A stretch of DNA of 64,000 bases, from the NCBI RefSeq assembly GCF_007176755.1, contig NZ_BJTV01000014.1:1-64000 (forward strand). Reading direction: 5' to 3'. Each line of letters starts with the position of its first letter. Within the stretch, counting starts at the first letter, position 1. The notes beneath the pieces are model-generated. The model searched no databases, was not told the origin of the DNA, and saw nothing but the letters and a program-made list of their open reading frames with translations. Origin of the DNA: Streptomyces sp. 1-11 (GTDB lineage: Bacteria; Actinomycetota; Actinomycetes; Streptomycetales; Streptomycetaceae). Both the position numbers and the translations under genes were made by a program. Positions 51,977 through 61,265 of the stretch are shown here, piece after piece.

Positions 51977-52900
51977 TCAGTCCTCCGGCTCAGGGGGCAG
52001 TTGGCCGAGCCTGACCGGGTGCTCGGGCTCGTCCAGCGGCGGCAGCTCGGGCAGCTCCTCCCAGGGCACCTGGACCTTCCGCAGGTCCGCGCGGATCCGC
52101 GCGGCGAGCCTTCTGGTGTCCCGGCGGTTCATGACGGCGCCGACCGCCGCGCCCACCATGAACGGCATGAGGTTCGGCAGGTTCCGGACCATCCGCTTCA
52201 TGATCTGCTGGCGCAGTTCGCGCTTCATCCGGCCGCCGAGGGCCGCGTCGACGGTCGCCGGCTGGCTCACCTTGATGCCGCGCTCCCCCGTCCAGGAGGA
52301 CAGGTACACGGTGCTGCGGGCCCGCAGGTTCCCCGGCGGCCGCACCCCGTAGACCTCGTGCAGTTCGGCGATGAGCTTCAGCTCGATCGCGGCGACCCCG
52401 GTGATCTCGGTCGCCAGTTCGGTCGGCATGGCCGGCGGCACCGGCAGCATGGCCGCCGCCCCGATTCCGGCCCCGACCGTGGAGGTGCCGGCCGCCGCGC
52501 CCGCCACCAGCTTGTCGGCGAGCTCCTCGGGCCCGAGGCCGGGGAACTGCCTGCGCAGTGCGGCGAGGTCGCGTACGGGCACACGCGGGGCGATGTCGAG
52601 GATGCGGTCCGCGATGTACGCCAGCCCCGCGCGGGCGCGGCTGCCGCCCTTTCGGGCCCCTTCCAGGGCCAGGTCCCGGGCCTTGCCGCGAACGACCGCG
52701 GCCCGTCGCCTGGCGACGGGCGCGGGCTGCGACTCCGGCGCCGTCGGGTGGTCCTCCCGGCCGGACGCCGGTTCGAGCGAGGCTCCCGCCGGGAATGAGC
52801 CCCGCTCGTCGTCACGCGCACCGTGCGGGCCGCCGTGCGGCCCCTTGTCCGCTCCCCGCATGGGGAAGCGGCGCTTCCGCGGAGGGGTCGAGCCAGTCAC
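51977..52900 (-). CDS. Conserved hypothetical protein with hydrophobic core
   Basis: The product has 307 residues from GTG 52898-52900; ATG 52861 is an alternative. A basic, disordered N-terminus (about 90 residues) precedes a domain with Gly/Ala-rich hydrophobic stretches (GTSTVGAGIGAAAMLPVPPA and MPFMVGAAVGAVMNRRD). This resembles the EcsC-like group of actinobacterial proteins, but the match is uncertain. It follows the DUF4193 gene by 13 bp in the same direction. Confidence 0.7.
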   Translation of the reverse strand: MTGSTPPRKRRFPMRGADKGPHGGPHGARDDERGSFPAGASLEPASGREDHPTAPESQPAPVARRRAAVVRGKARDLALEGARKGGSRARAGLAYIADRILDIAPRVPVRDLAALRRQFPGLGPEELADKLVAGAAAGTSTVGAGIGAAAMLPVPPAMPTELATEITGVAAIELKLIAELHEVYGVRPPGNLRARSTVYLSSWTGERGIKVSQPATVDAALGGRMKRELRQQIMKRMVRNLPNLMPFMVGAAVGAVMNRRDTRRLAARIRADLRKVQVPWEELPELPPLDEPEHPVRLGQLPPEPED

Positions 52901-52913
52901 GGCCGACCCGTCC

Positions 52914-53210
52914 TCAGTCGCAGTCGCGGCAGATCGGCTGGCCGTTCTTCTCGCGGGCCAGCTGGCTGCGGTGATGCACCAGGAAGCAGCTCATGCAGGT
53001 GAACTCGTCCTGCTGCTTGGGCAGCACCCGGACGGCGAGTTCCTCGTTCGAGAGGTCTGCGCCCGGGAGTTCGAGGCCCTCTGCGGCCTCGAACTCGTCG
53101 ACGTCCACCGCGGAGGTGGACTTGTCGTTCCGGCGGGCCTTCAGCTCTTCAAGGCTGTCCGAGTCGACGTCGTCGTCGGTCTTGCGTGGAGTGTCGTAAT
53201 CGGTTGCCAT
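52914..53210 (-). CDS. DUF4193 zinc-ribbon-like protein
   Basis: This 98-residue actinobacterial protein is acidic over its first 65 residues and ends in a four-Cys zinc ribbon (CMSC and CRDC separated by about 20 residues). It is highly conserved in streptomycetes and of unknown function; a transcription-associated role is a guess. The ATG start at 53208-53210 gives the family-standard MATDYDTPRK. Confidence 0.9.
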   Translation of the reverse strand: MATDYDTPRKTDDDVDSDSLEELKARRNDKSTSAVDVDEFEAAEGLELPGADLSNEELAVRVLPKQQDEFTCMSCFLVHHRSQLAREKNGQPICRDCD

Positions 53211-53602
53211 GTCGCTCTCCCCCTCTGGGTGTCTGCGGTGTCTTCAGCGCACGTAACGCGTGAGAGGCCGGACTTGTGCCCGACCTGAGGCGGAGATTTT
53301 GCCTCACATCAAGGTCTGTTACTCAATCGACACCCAAGCCGGCCGCTCGTGACCGATCGGCTTGGATGGCGGTGAGGACCGTACACGGTTCGAATGCCGC
53401 ACCTCAAAGGCGCCTCACCGTGTACTTCCCGTGATCTCGAGCCCTGAAAACTGGGATTTTCCCGGCTTTCCGCCCCGTGTCATGATCACGCGGAGTACAT
53501 GGCCGGAATTCCGTCCATGTGATCGATCACACAGGATCAACCGCCGACAGGGGCGGAAAAATTCCGCGCGAAGCGAACACCCCCGCGTGTGTCGTATCCC
53601 GG
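53211..53602. promoter_or_regulatory. Promoter region of the DUF4193 gene with two adjacent palindromes
   Basis: No gene is seen. A 22-bp palindrome with one mismatched pair (53498-53519, centre GGAATTCC) directly abuts a perfect 14-bp palindrome TGTGATCGATCACA (53518-53531). They could be regulator sites, or could end the cutS transcript that stops at 53603. Confidence 0.5.
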
Positions 53603-54847
53603 TCACAGCGGCAGGGTGACCCGCATCACCAGACCTCCGCCCTCGCGCGGCGTCGCCACGATGTGGCCGCCGTGCGCGCGGGCCACGGACCGGACGATGG
53701 ACAGGCCGAGGCCCACCCCCTTGTCGCTGCCCGTGCGCTCCGTGCGCAGCCGTCTGAACGGCTCGAAGAGGTTGTCGATCTCGTACGCCGGCACCACCGG
53801 CCCGGTGTTGGAGACGGTCAGCACCGCCTGTCCGTGCTGCACGTCGGTGGTCACCTCGACCCAGCCGTCCTCGGCCACGTTGTAGCGCACCGCGTTCTGG
53901 ACCAGGTTCAGCGCGATCCGCTCCAGCAGCACGCCGTTGCCCTGCACCACCGCGGGCCTGCGCTCGCCGCGCAGGGCGACGCCCTTGGCCTCGGCCTCGG
54001 CGTGCACCTGGTCGATGGCCTGGGAGGCCACCTCAGCCAGGTCGACCGGCTTGCGCTCGATGATCTGGTTGTCGCTGCGGGCGAGCAGCAGCAGGCCCTC
54101 CACGAGCTGCTCGCTGCGCTCGTTGGTGGCCAGCAGCGTCTTGCCGAGCTGCTGCAGCTCCACCGGCGCCTGCGGGTCGGACAGGTGCACCTCCAGCAGC
54201 GTCCGGTTGATCGCCAGCGGGGTGCGCAGCTCGTGCGAGGCGTTGCCGACGAAGCGCTGCTGGGCGGTGAAGGCCCGCTCCAGGCGCTCCAGCATCTCGT
54301 CGAAGGTGTCCGCGAGCTCCTTCAGCTCGTCGTCCGGGCCGTCCAGCTCGATCCGCCGGGACAGGTCCGAGCCGGCCACCTGGCGCGCGGTGCGGGTGAT
54401 CCGGCCGAGCGGGGACAGCACACGGCCCGCCATCGCGTAGCCGAACGCGAAGGCGATCACGGCGAGACCCAGCAGGGCCAGCAGCGAGCGGCTGAGCAGG
54501 TTGTCCAGGGCCGCCTGGCGCTGGTGGTCGGCGCACCGGCTGATCGCGTCGTTGAAGTCGGCGAGCGGGACCTGGTTGGTGATCGCGGGGCAGTTGTCGC
54601 TGGAGACCTTCAGCTCCTGGAAGCTGACGATCTTGAACAGCGGCGCGTTGCCGTTGGTGATGGCCTGGGCGGCCAGCAGGTAGATGATCGACAGCAGCAG
54701 GATGCCGGCGATCAGGAACATGCCGCCGTACAGCAGCGTGAGCCGTATCCGGATGGTCGGGCGCAGCCACGGGAAGGGGGGCTGCGGCCTGCGGGGGTCC
54801 CAAGTGGGTTTCGGGGGCGCCTGGGGCGGCGCGGGAGTCGTGGCCAC
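53603..54847 (-). CDS. cutS: CutS sensor histidine kinase
   Basis: This 414-residue membrane kinase closely resembles S. lividans/S. coelicolor CutS. It has two membrane segments (about 36-60 and 120-145) enclosing a short extracytoplasmic domain with two Cys residues (DNCPAIT and ISRCADH). A HAMP domain, HisKA motif GNASHELRTPLA and ATPase boxes (NLVQNAVRYN, GVGLGLSIV) follow. CutRS has been linked to secretion stress and antibiotic production; the extracellular Cys pair suggests thiol or redox sensing. The GTG start follows the cutR stop by 6 bp. Confidence 0.95.
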   Translation of the reverse strand: MATTPAPPQAPPKPTWDPRRPQPPFPWLRPTIRIRLTLLYGGMFLIAGILLLSIIYLLAAQAITNGNAPLFKIVSFQELKVSSDNCPAITNQVPLADFNDAISRCADHQRQAALDNLLSRSLLALLGLAVIAFAFGYAMAGRVLSPLGRITRTARQVAGSDLSRRIELDGPDDELKELADTFDEMLERLERAFTAQQRFVGNASHELRTPLAINRTLLEVHLSDPQAPVELQQLGKTLLATNERSEQLVEGLLLLARSDNQIIERKPVDLAEVASQAIDQVHAEAEAKGVALRGERRPAVVQGNGVLLERIALNLVQNAVRYNVAEDGWVEVTTDVQHGQAVLTVSNTGPVVPAYEIDNLFEPFRRLRTERTGSDKGVGLGLSIVRSVARAHGGHIVATPREGGGLVMRVTLPL

Positions 54848-54853
54848 GGCGGA

Positions 54854-55507
54854 TCAGATCCGGTAGCCGGAGCCGGGGACGGTGACGATCACCGGCGGCT
54901 CGCCGAGCTTGCGGCGCAGCGTCATGACGGTCACGCGCACGACGTTGGTGAACGGGTCGGTGTTCTCGTCCCAGGCCTTCTCCAGGAGCTGCTCGGCGGA
55001 GACCACCGCGCCCTCGCTGCGCATGAGCACCTCCAGCACCGCGAACTCCTTGGGAGCGAGCTGGACCTCCTTGCCGTCGCGGAAGACCTCGCGGCGGTTG
55101 GGGTCCAGCTTGATGCCGGCCCGCTCCAGCACCGGCGGCAGGGGCACGCTCGTACGGCGCCCCAGCGCCCGCACGCGCGCGATCAGCTCGCTGAACGCGA
55201 ACGGCTTGGGGAGATAGTCGTCGGCGCCGATCTCCAGGCCCTCGACGCGGTCGCTGACGTCGCCGGAGGCGGTGAGCATGAGCACGCGCGTGGGCATGCC
55301 CAGCTCCACGATCTTGCGGCAGACGTCGTCGCCGTGCACCAGCGGGAGGTCGCGGTCGAGGACGACCACGTCGTAGTCGTTGACGCCGATGCGCTCCAGG
55401 GCGGCCGCACCGTCGTACACGACGTCGACGGCCATGGCCTCCCGGCGCAGGCCGGTGGCCACCGCATCGGCGAGCAGTTGCTCGTCCTCGACGACGAGTA
55501 CGCGCAC
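54854..55507 (-). CDS. cutR: CutR response regulator
   Basis: This 217-residue OmpR-class regulator nearly matches S. lividans CutR as I recall it. The receiver has Asp51 (VVVLDRDLP) and Lys in LPKPF. The winged helix ends in VVRVTVMTLRRKLG and VPGSGYRI. The GTG at 55505-55507 gives the known N-terminus VRVLVVEDEQ and follows GAAGGACAG. It is co-transcribed with cutS. Confidence 0.95.
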   Translation of the reverse strand: MRVLVVEDEQLLADAVATGLRREAMAVDVVYDGAAALERIGVNDYDVVVLDRDLPLVHGDDVCRKIVELGMPTRVLMLTASGDVSDRVEGLEIGADDYLPKPFAFSELIARVRALGRRTSVPLPPVLERAGIKLDPNRREVFRDGKEVQLAPKEFAVLEVLMRSEGAVVSAEQLLEKAWDENTDPFTNVVRVTVMTLRRKLGEPPVIVTVPGSGYRI

Positions 55508-55926
55508 GTCGCTGTCCTTCCTGTGTCCACCCGCGAAAGCGCGCGATGAGGCGCGCGCGGGCAAGGGGTGTCCGTGGGGTGTGACCTCCATCCTGCCCTT
55601 TTCGGCCATAAGTCGGCTGTAAGACGGGGTCCGGGACCGCAGGGACCGGGGCCGCGGCGCGGGAACGCGAGATTTTCTGCGGCGGCGGAGGTTTCCCGGG
55701 AGCGGACCGGGGGGAGGACGGCATGTACATCCCGCGATCACGCTCTGCATGTGCCGCAGCACCATGCGGTACATCGCCATCCGCCTCCGCAGAGTGGTCG
55801 TGGGTGTCCGGCACCGTCGCCGCCCGGCCGGGCTGCGCTGGGCACCCGCGGCAGACGTGATCGTTCCCTCCCGAACGGCACACCCCCGTGCCACCCGACC
55901 CACGACCCAGGACGAGGGGGCGCAGC
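55508..55926. other. Divergent intergenic region upstream of cutR
   Basis: No convincing gene is seen. It holds the cutR promoter and that of the small gene at 55927. A CATGTACAT motif occurs at 55721-55729, but no regulator can be assigned. Confidence 0.45.
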
Positions 55927-56091
55927 ATGGACGCATTCACCGCAGGACTTCTGCAGCGCATAAAGACGACCGAGTCCGACCTGTCGCGTGCTCGTGACGA
56001 GGGCGACGACTTCCTCGTGGAGGTGGAGCTGGCCGAACTCGACGACCTGCGCCGCCTCGCCGCCGAGCACGGTGTGGAGGTCGGCGCGTAA
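55927..56091 (+). CDS. Small conserved hypothetical protein, 54 aa
   Basis: ATG at 55927 follows GAGGGGGCGCAGC. The product is a single helical hairpin, rich in Asp/Glu/Arg (LLQRIKTTESDLSRARDE and LVEVELAELDDLRRLAAEHG). A strong terminator follows 26 bp after the stop, supporting a real short gene. The function is unknown. It is divergent from cutR. Confidence 0.8.
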   Translation: MDAFTAGLLQRIKTTESDLSRARDEGDDFLVEVELAELDDLRRLAAEHGVEVGA

Positions 56092-56117
56092 CGCGGCCGA
56101 TCCAGCCCGCGCGGCAG

Positions 56118-56158
56118 GAACGGGACCCCCGGCGAATCCAGCGCCGGGGGTCCCGTTC
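56118..56158. terminator. Strong bidirectional terminator
   Basis: A 17-bp perfect stem (56118-56134 with 56142-56158) with a 7-nt loop lies between the convergent small gene and inositol monophosphatase gene. Confidence 0.92.
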
Positions 56159-56198
56159 GTCCAGCGCCCCGTCCCACGCCTTCCCGCGCGGACGCGGA

Positions 56199-57014
56199 CT
56201 AGTCGTGCCAGGCGCCGAAGTCCTCCAGCAGCCGCTGGAGGGGCTCGAAGACGCCCGGGGTGCCCGCCACCGTCAGATCGCCCGTGGGGCGCTCTCCGGG
56301 GCGTCCACCGGTCAGGGCGCCCGCCTCCCGGGCGATCAGGTCCCCCGCCGCCACGTCCCAGGCGTGCAAGCCGCGCTCGTAGTAGCCGTCCAGCCGGCCG
56401 CAGGCCACGTCGCACAGGTCGACCGCGGCGGAGCCGCCGCGCCTGATGTCCCGCAGCAGCGGGATGAGCCGGGCGGCCACCTCGGCCTGGTGGGCGCGGA
56501 CCCCGGCGACGTAGTTGAAGCCGGTGGAGACCAGTGCCTGGTCCAGCGGGGGCGCGGGACGGCAGGACAGCGCCCGCTCGCCCTCCCACGCGCCCGTCGC
56601 CCACGCCCCGCCGCCGCGGACCGCGTGGTACGTCTCGCCGCGCATCGGCGCCGCGACCACGCCGACGACGGTCTCGCCGTCCTGTTCGGCGGCGACGGAC
56701 ACGGCCCAGGTGGGCAGCCCGTAGAGGTAGTTGACCGTGCCGTCGAGGGGGTCGATCACCCAGCGGACGCCGCTGGTGCCCTGGACGGAGGCGCCCTCCT
56801 CGCCGAGGAAGCCGTCCGCGGGCCGGCGCCCGGAGATCAGGTCGGTGATCAGTTTCTCGGCCGCGATGTCCATCTCGGTGACGACGTCGATCGGGCTCGA
56901 CTTGGTCCTGGCCACCGCCAGGTCGGCGGGACGGCCGTCGCGCAGCAGCTCGCCGGCCCGGCGGGCGGCCTCACGGGCCAGTTCCAGCAGTTCCCGGTGG
57001 AGGGGGTCGGTCAC
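56199..57014 (-). CDS. Inositol monophosphatase family protein
   Basis: This 271-residue magnesium-dependent phosphatase has the motifs GEEG (residues 71-74), WVIDPLDGTVNYLYG (about 85-99) and the C-terminal LHAWDVAAGDLIAREAGA. The substrate may be myo-inositol phosphate or a related sugar phosphate. The GTG at 57012-57014 follows GAGGAGACCC. It lies 8 bp after the ferrochelatase stop and is probably co-transcribed. Confidence 0.92.
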   Translation of the reverse strand: MTDPLHRELLELAREAARRAGELLRDGRPADLAVARTKSSPIDVVTEMDIAAEKLITDLISGRRPADGFLGEEGASVQGTSGVRWVIDPLDGTVNYLYGLPTWAVSVAAEQDGETVVGVVAAPMRGETYHAVRGGGAWATGAWEGERALSCRPAPPLDQALVSTGFNYVAGVRAHQAEVAARLIPLLRDIRRGGSAAVDLCDVACGRLDGYYERGLHAWDVAAGDLIAREAGALTGGRPGERPTGDLTVAGTPGVFEPLQRLLEDFGAWHD

Positions 57015-57022
57015 GGGTCTCC

Positions 57023-58150
57023 TCAGGCGAAGGGGCTGTCGGCGCCGGCGGCGGCCGGCCGGGGCGCACGGGCCGGGCAGCAGCCGACGGGGCACAGGTC
57101 GTGGCTCGGGCCGAGCGCGCCCAGGGCGCACCTGGTGACGTCCTGCCCGCGTTCAGCCGCGGCCCGCTCCAGGACCAGCTCGCGGACGGCCGCCGCGAAC
57201 CGCGGATCGGCGCCCACGGTGGCCGAGCGGCGCACCGGCAGGCCCAGTTCGCCGGCCTTGGCCGTGGCCTCGGTGTCGAGGTCGTAGAGGACCTCCATGT
57301 GGTCGGAGACGAAGCCGATGGGCGCCATGACGACGGCGGGGACGCCGGCGGCGTGCCGCTCCTCGAGGTGGTCGCAGATGTCCGGCTCCAGCCAGGGGAT
57401 GTGCGGGGCGCCGGAGCGGGACTGGTAGACGAGCCGCCAGGGGTGCTCGACGCCGGTGCGCTCGCGGACCGCGTCGGCGATCAGCCGGGCCACGTCCAGG
57501 TGCTGCGCGACGTACGCCCCGCCGTCCCCGTGGGCCTCTTCCGGGCCGGAGGTGTCGGCCGCGGAGGTGGGGATGGAGTGGGTGGTGAAGGCGATGTGGG
57601 CGCCGTCGCGCACGTCGTCGGGAAGGTCGGCGAGGGAGCGCAGCACGCCGTCGATCATGGGCTCGACGAAGCCGGGGTGGTTGAAGTAGTGCCGCAGCTT
57701 GTCGACCCGCGGCACCCGCACCCCCTCCTCCTGGAGGGCGGCCAGCGCGTCGGCGAGGTTCTCCCGGTACTGGCGGCAGCCCGAGTACGAGGCGTAGGCG
57801 CTGGTGGCGAGCACCAGGACGCGGCGGCGGCCGTCGGCGGCCATCTCCCGCAGGGTGTCGGTGAGGTACGGCGCCCAGTTGCGGTTGCCCCAGTAGACCG
57901 GCAGGTCGAGGCCGTGCTCGGCGAAGTCCGCGCGCAGGGCCTTGAGCAGGTCCCGGTTCTGGTCGTTGATCGGGCTGACCCCGCCGAACAGGAAGTAGTG
58001 CTGTCCGACCTCCTTGAGGCGTTCCTTGGGGATGCCGCGCCCGCGCGTGACGTTCTCCAGGAACGGGACCACGTCGTCGGGGCCTTCGGGGCCGCCGAAG
58101 GAGAGCAGGAGCAGGGCGTCGTACGGGGTGGGATCGAGCGCGTCTGGCAT
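57023..58150 (-). CDS. hemH: Coproporphyrin III ferrochelatase
   Basis: It inserts ferrous iron into coproporphyrin III in the actinobacterial haem pathway. The 375-residue protein has the family start YDALLLLSFGGPEGP, the catalytic His in FTTHSIPTSAADTSG, and the GFVSDHMEVLYDLD region. Cys residues in SGCRQYREN and the C-terminal CPVGCCP fit the [2Fe-2S] cluster of actinobacterial enzymes. The C-terminus ends in a short Ala/Pro tail. The divergent 195-bp gap carries an iron-box-like site. Confidence 0.95.
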   Translation of the reverse strand: MPDALDPTPYDALLLLSFGGPEGPDDVVPFLENVTRGRGIPKERLKEVGQHYFLFGGVSPINDQNRDLLKALRADFAEHGLDLPVYWGNRNWAPYLTDTLREMAADGRRRVLVLATSAYASYSGCRQYRENLADALAALQEEGVRVPRVDKLRHYFNHPGFVEPMIDGVLRSLADLPDDVRDGAHIAFTTHSIPTSAADTSGPEEAHGDGGAYVAQHLDVARLIADAVRERTGVEHPWRLVYQSRSGAPHIPWLEPDICDHLEERHAAGVPAVVMAPIGFVSDHMEVLYDLDTEATAKAGELGLPVRRSATVGADPRFAAAVRELVLERAAAERGQDVTRCALGALGPSHDLCPVGCCPARAPRPAAAGADSPFA

Positions 58151-58278
58151 GACTCGATCCTGCCACCCGGCGCCGACAGCCGGTGGACGGCGGGGGGATG
58201 AGTCGCGTTCGGGATGCTTGCGGTGCTGTTGCCCGGTTGTGCCCGCGGTGGCGCACCCGACCGTTTTCGGGGGTGCAC

Positions 58279-58292
58279 TTAGGGCTGCCTAA
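58279..58292. promoter_or_regulatory. Iron-box-like palindrome (DmdR/IdeR type)
   Basis: TTAGG-GCTG-CCTAA matches the inner inverted repeat of the streptomycete DmdR iron box (TTAGG-N4-CCTAA). It lies 54 bp upstream of the MFS start and 129 bp from the divergent ferrochelatase start. Confidence 0.55.
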
Positions 58293-58345
58293 CTCGTAAG
58301 CTGTACCGATCGCATTCGCGCCTTACGAGCCGCCCCGGAGTCCAC

Positions 58346-59584
58346 GTGCCAAGCCCCTACCGCGCCCTGTTCGCCGAGCCAGGCACCAAGGCCTTCTCCG
58401 CCGCGGGCTTCCTCGGCCGTATGCCGCTGTCGATGATGGGCATCGGCGTGGTCACGATGGTCTCCCAGCTCACCGGGCGCTACGGCCTGGCCGGCGCGCT
58501 GTCCGCGACCATCGCGCTGTCCGCGGCCGCGATCGGGCCCCGGATATCCCGGCTGGTGGACCGGCACGGGCAGCGCCGGGTGCTGCGCCCGGCGACCCTG
58601 GTCGCGCTCACGGCGGCCGCCGGGCTGCTGCTCGCCGCCTACCTCGGCGGGCCGGACTGGACGCTGTTCGTCTGCGCGGCCGGGATCGGCTCGGTGCCGA
58701 GCCTGGGCGCGATGATCCGGGCCCGCTGGGCGGCCCTGTACCGGGGGACGCCGCAGTTGCACACCGCCTACTCGTTCGAGTCGGTGGTCGACGAGGTCTG
58801 CTTCATCTTCGGGCCGATCATCTCCATCGGCCTGTCCACCGCCTGGTTCCCGGAGGCGGGGCCCCTGCTGGCCGCGTGCTTCCTGGCCGCCGGCGTCTTC
58901 TGGCTGACCTCGCAGCGCGCCACCGAGCCGCAGCCGCACCCGCGCGAGAAGCACGGCGGCGGCAGCGCGCTGCGCTCGCCCGGCCTCCAGGTGCTGGTGG
59001 CCACCTTCGCGGCCACCGGCACGATCTTCGGGGCGGTCGACGTGGTCACCGTCGCCTTCGCCGACGAACGCGGCCACAAGGCCGCGGCGAGCCTCGTCCT
59101 CGCGCTGTACGCGGCCGGATCCTGCGCGGCCGGGGTCGTGTTCGGGCTGATGCGGTTCGCCGGAGCGCCGGAACGCCGCTGGCTCCTGGGCGTGTCGGCC
59201 ATGGCCGTGAGTATGATCCCCCTCCTACTGGTCGGAAACCTGCCGCTTCTGGCCGTGGCGCTGTTCGTTGCGGGACTGGCCATCGCGCCGACGATGATCA
59301 CGACGATGTCCCTCATCGAAGAGCACGTACCTCGCGCGCAGCTCACCGAGGGCATGACCTGGGTGAGCACCGGCCTTGCGGTCGGCGTCGCGCTCGGCTC
59401 CTCCGTGGCCGGCTGGGTGATCGACGCAGCCGGGGCGCGCGCCGGGTACGGGGTTCCGGCCGTGTCCGGGGCCGTCGCGGTCGCGGTCGGTTTCCTCGGG
59501 TACCGCCGGCTGCGCAGGCCGGCCGTCGGTCGGGGAGGCGTCGTTGAGCACCATGTCGAGCGCGAGGAACGCAACCTGGCGTAA
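58346..59584 (+). CDS. MFS transporter, possibly iron-regulated
   Basis: This 412-residue protein has about 12 membrane segments. It carries an MFS loop signature (RISRLVDRHGQRRVLRPATL) and a conserved acidic pair in SFESVVDEVCFIFGP. The GTG at 58346 follows CCGGAG. An iron-box-like palindrome in its promoter suggests control by DmdR-type repressors and perhaps a siderophore or haem-related role; that is inference. The 3' end overlaps the following oxidase gene. Confidence 0.85.
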   Translation: MPSPYRALFAEPGTKAFSAAGFLGRMPLSMMGIGVVTMVSQLTGRYGLAGALSATIALSAAAIGPRISRLVDRHGQRRVLRPATLVALTAAAGLLLAAYLGGPDWTLFVCAAGIGSVPSLGAMIRARWAALYRGTPQLHTAYSFESVVDEVCFIFGPIISIGLSTAWFPEAGPLLAACFLAAGVFWLTSQRATEPQPHPREKHGGGSALRSPGLQVLVATFAATGTIFGAVDVVTVAFADERGHKAAASLVLALYAAGSCAAGVVFGLMRFAGAPERRWLLGVSAMAVSMIPLLLVGNLPLLAVALFVAGLAIAPTMITTMSLIEEHVPRAQLTEGMTWVSTGLAVGVALGSSVAGWVIDAAGARAGYGVPAVSGAVAVAVGFLGYRRLRRPAVGRGGVVEHHVEREERNLA

Positions 59585-60863
59585 CTGGGGCGGCAACGTC
59601 TCCGCCCGTCCCGCGCGCGAGGTGGCGCCGGCCTCGGTGGAGGAACTGGCAGCGGCGGTGCGCCGGGCGGCCGAGGACGGCCTGAAGGTGAAGGCGGTCG
59701 GCACCGGGCACTCCTTCACGTCCATAGCCGCAACGGACGGCGTGCTGATCCGTCCGCGGCTGCTGACCGGCATACGCGCCATCGACCGGGAGGCCATGAC
59801 CGTCACGGTCGAGGCCGGCACCCCGCTCAAGAGGCTCAACGCGGCCCTGGCGCGCGAGGGGCTGTCGCTCACCAACATGGGCGACATCATGGAGCAGACG
59901 GTCTCGGGCGCCACCAGCACCGGCACCCACGGTACGGGCCGCGAGTCGGCCTCGATAGCCGCCCAGATCAAGGGCCTTGAACTGGTGACGGCCGACGGCT
60001 CGGTGCTCACCTGCTCCGCGGAGGAGAACCCCGCGGTCTTCGCGGCCGCCCGGATCGGCCTCGGCGCCCTGGGCGTCGTCACGGCGATCACCTTCGCCGT
60101 GGAGCCCCTGTTCCTGCTCACCGCGCGCGAGGAACCGATGCCCTTCGACCGGGTCGTCGCCGAGTTCGACGAACTGTGGGCGGAGAACGAGCACTTCGAG
60201 TTCTACTGGTTCCCGCACACCGGCAACACGAACACCAAGCGCAACAACCGCAGCGCGGGCCCGGAGCAGCCGGTGGGGCGGCTCGCCGGCTGGTTCGAGG
60301 ACGAGTTCCTCTCCAACGGCGTCTTCCAGGTGGCCCAGTGGGCCGGCCGCGCGGCCCCGGCGACCGTCCCCGCGATCGCCCGGATCTCCAGCAGGGCGCT
60401 GTCCGCGCGGACTTACACGGACATCCCGTACAAGGTCTTCACCTCGCCGCGCCGGGTGCGCTTCGTGGAGATGGAGTACGCCGTCCCGCGCGCGGCCCTG
60501 GTGGACACGCTGCGCGAGCTGAAGGCCATGGTCGACCGCTCCGGGCTGCGCGTCAGCTTCCCGGTCGAGGTGCGCACCGCCCCGGCCGACGACATCACCC
60601 TGTCCACCGCCTCCGGCCGGGACAGCGCGTACATCGCCGTGCACATGTTCCGGGGCACGCCGTACCAGGCCTACTTCACCGCCGCCGAGCGCGTCTTCAC
60701 CGCGCACGAGGGCCGGCCGCACTGGGGGAAAGTGCACACGCGGGACGCGGAGTACTTCTCCAGGGTGTATCCGCGGTTCACCGAGTTCACGGCGCTACGC
60801 GACCGGCTCGACCCGGAACGCCTGTTCCAGAACGACTACTTGCGGAGGGTTCTGGGAGCGTAG
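59544..60863 (+). CDS. FAD-linked D-arabinono-1,4-lactone oxidase family protein
   Basis: This 439-residue flavin oxidase has a PP-loop FAD domain (VKAVGTGHSFTSIAATDG, GATSTGTHGTG) and a C-terminal ALO domain with HWGKVH near the end. The family oxidises sugar-1,4-lactones or alditols. The TTG at 59544 follows GGGGAGGCGTCG; ATG 59553 is the alternative. It overlaps the MFS gene by 41 bp (32 bp with the later start), so the two are co-transcribed. Confidence 0.9.
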   Translation: MSTMSSARNATWRNWGGNVSARPAREVAPASVEELAAAVRRAAEDGLKVKAVGTGHSFTSIAATDGVLIRPRLLTGIRAIDREAMTVTVEAGTPLKRLNAALAREGLSLTNMGDIMEQTVSGATSTGTHGTGRESASIAAQIKGLELVTADGSVLTCSAEENPAVFAAARIGLGALGVVTAITFAVEPLFLLTAREEPMPFDRVVAEFDELWAENEHFEFYWFPHTGNTNTKRNNRSAGPEQPVGRLAGWFEDEFLSNGVFQVAQWAGRAAPATVPAIARISSRALSARTYTDIPYKVFTSPRRVRFVEMEYAVPRAALVDTLRELKAMVDRSGLRVSFPVEVRTAPADDITLSTASGRDSAYIAVHMFRGTPYQAYFTAAERVFTAHEGRPHWGKVHTRDAEYFSRVYPRFTEFTALRDRLDPERLFQNDYLRRVLGA

Positions 60864-61265
60864 CGATTAGTTCCGTTTCCAGTGACTAAGTGAGGTTCGC
60901 CACCTCCAAGATCGCCGCGGCCCGGTTCTGAGGGGCCAAGTCGCACTCCTTGCGAGAAGTTGGGCGGCGCGCCCATCCACGCACATGGCCCAAATGGAGT
61001 ACTGTTGCGATCCCTGGGTCCGGTCTCCCACCAGGCTGTCCGTGACCTTGCAGGACCGCCGGGAGGGGGCTAGTTGCACAGGGTGACGGATTTGGTCACT
61101 TAGCGTTGCGAACAGGTAACCGTGCCATAACGGCGGTCCAGGGCCCGCGCCCGACACGCCGGGCAACTCGGCAAGGTTGTGGCAGGCTGCACCCGGGCAG
61201 GCCACACTCGACTAGCGGAAGCAGCGACGCACGTGACGTCGGCAGGCACCACCCGGGAGGTCCCC
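60864..61265. other. Intergenic region upstream of sepH
   Basis: No gene is seen. A GTGAC-GGATTTG-GTCAC inverted repeat lies at 61083-61099 in the presumed sepH promoter region. Frames here encode only low-quality peptides. Confidence 0.5.

Noticed and set aside
53518..53531. TGTGATCGATCACA as a Crp site
   Set aside because: The half-site spacing is 4, not 6, and it does not fit the streptomycete Crp consensus as I recall it.
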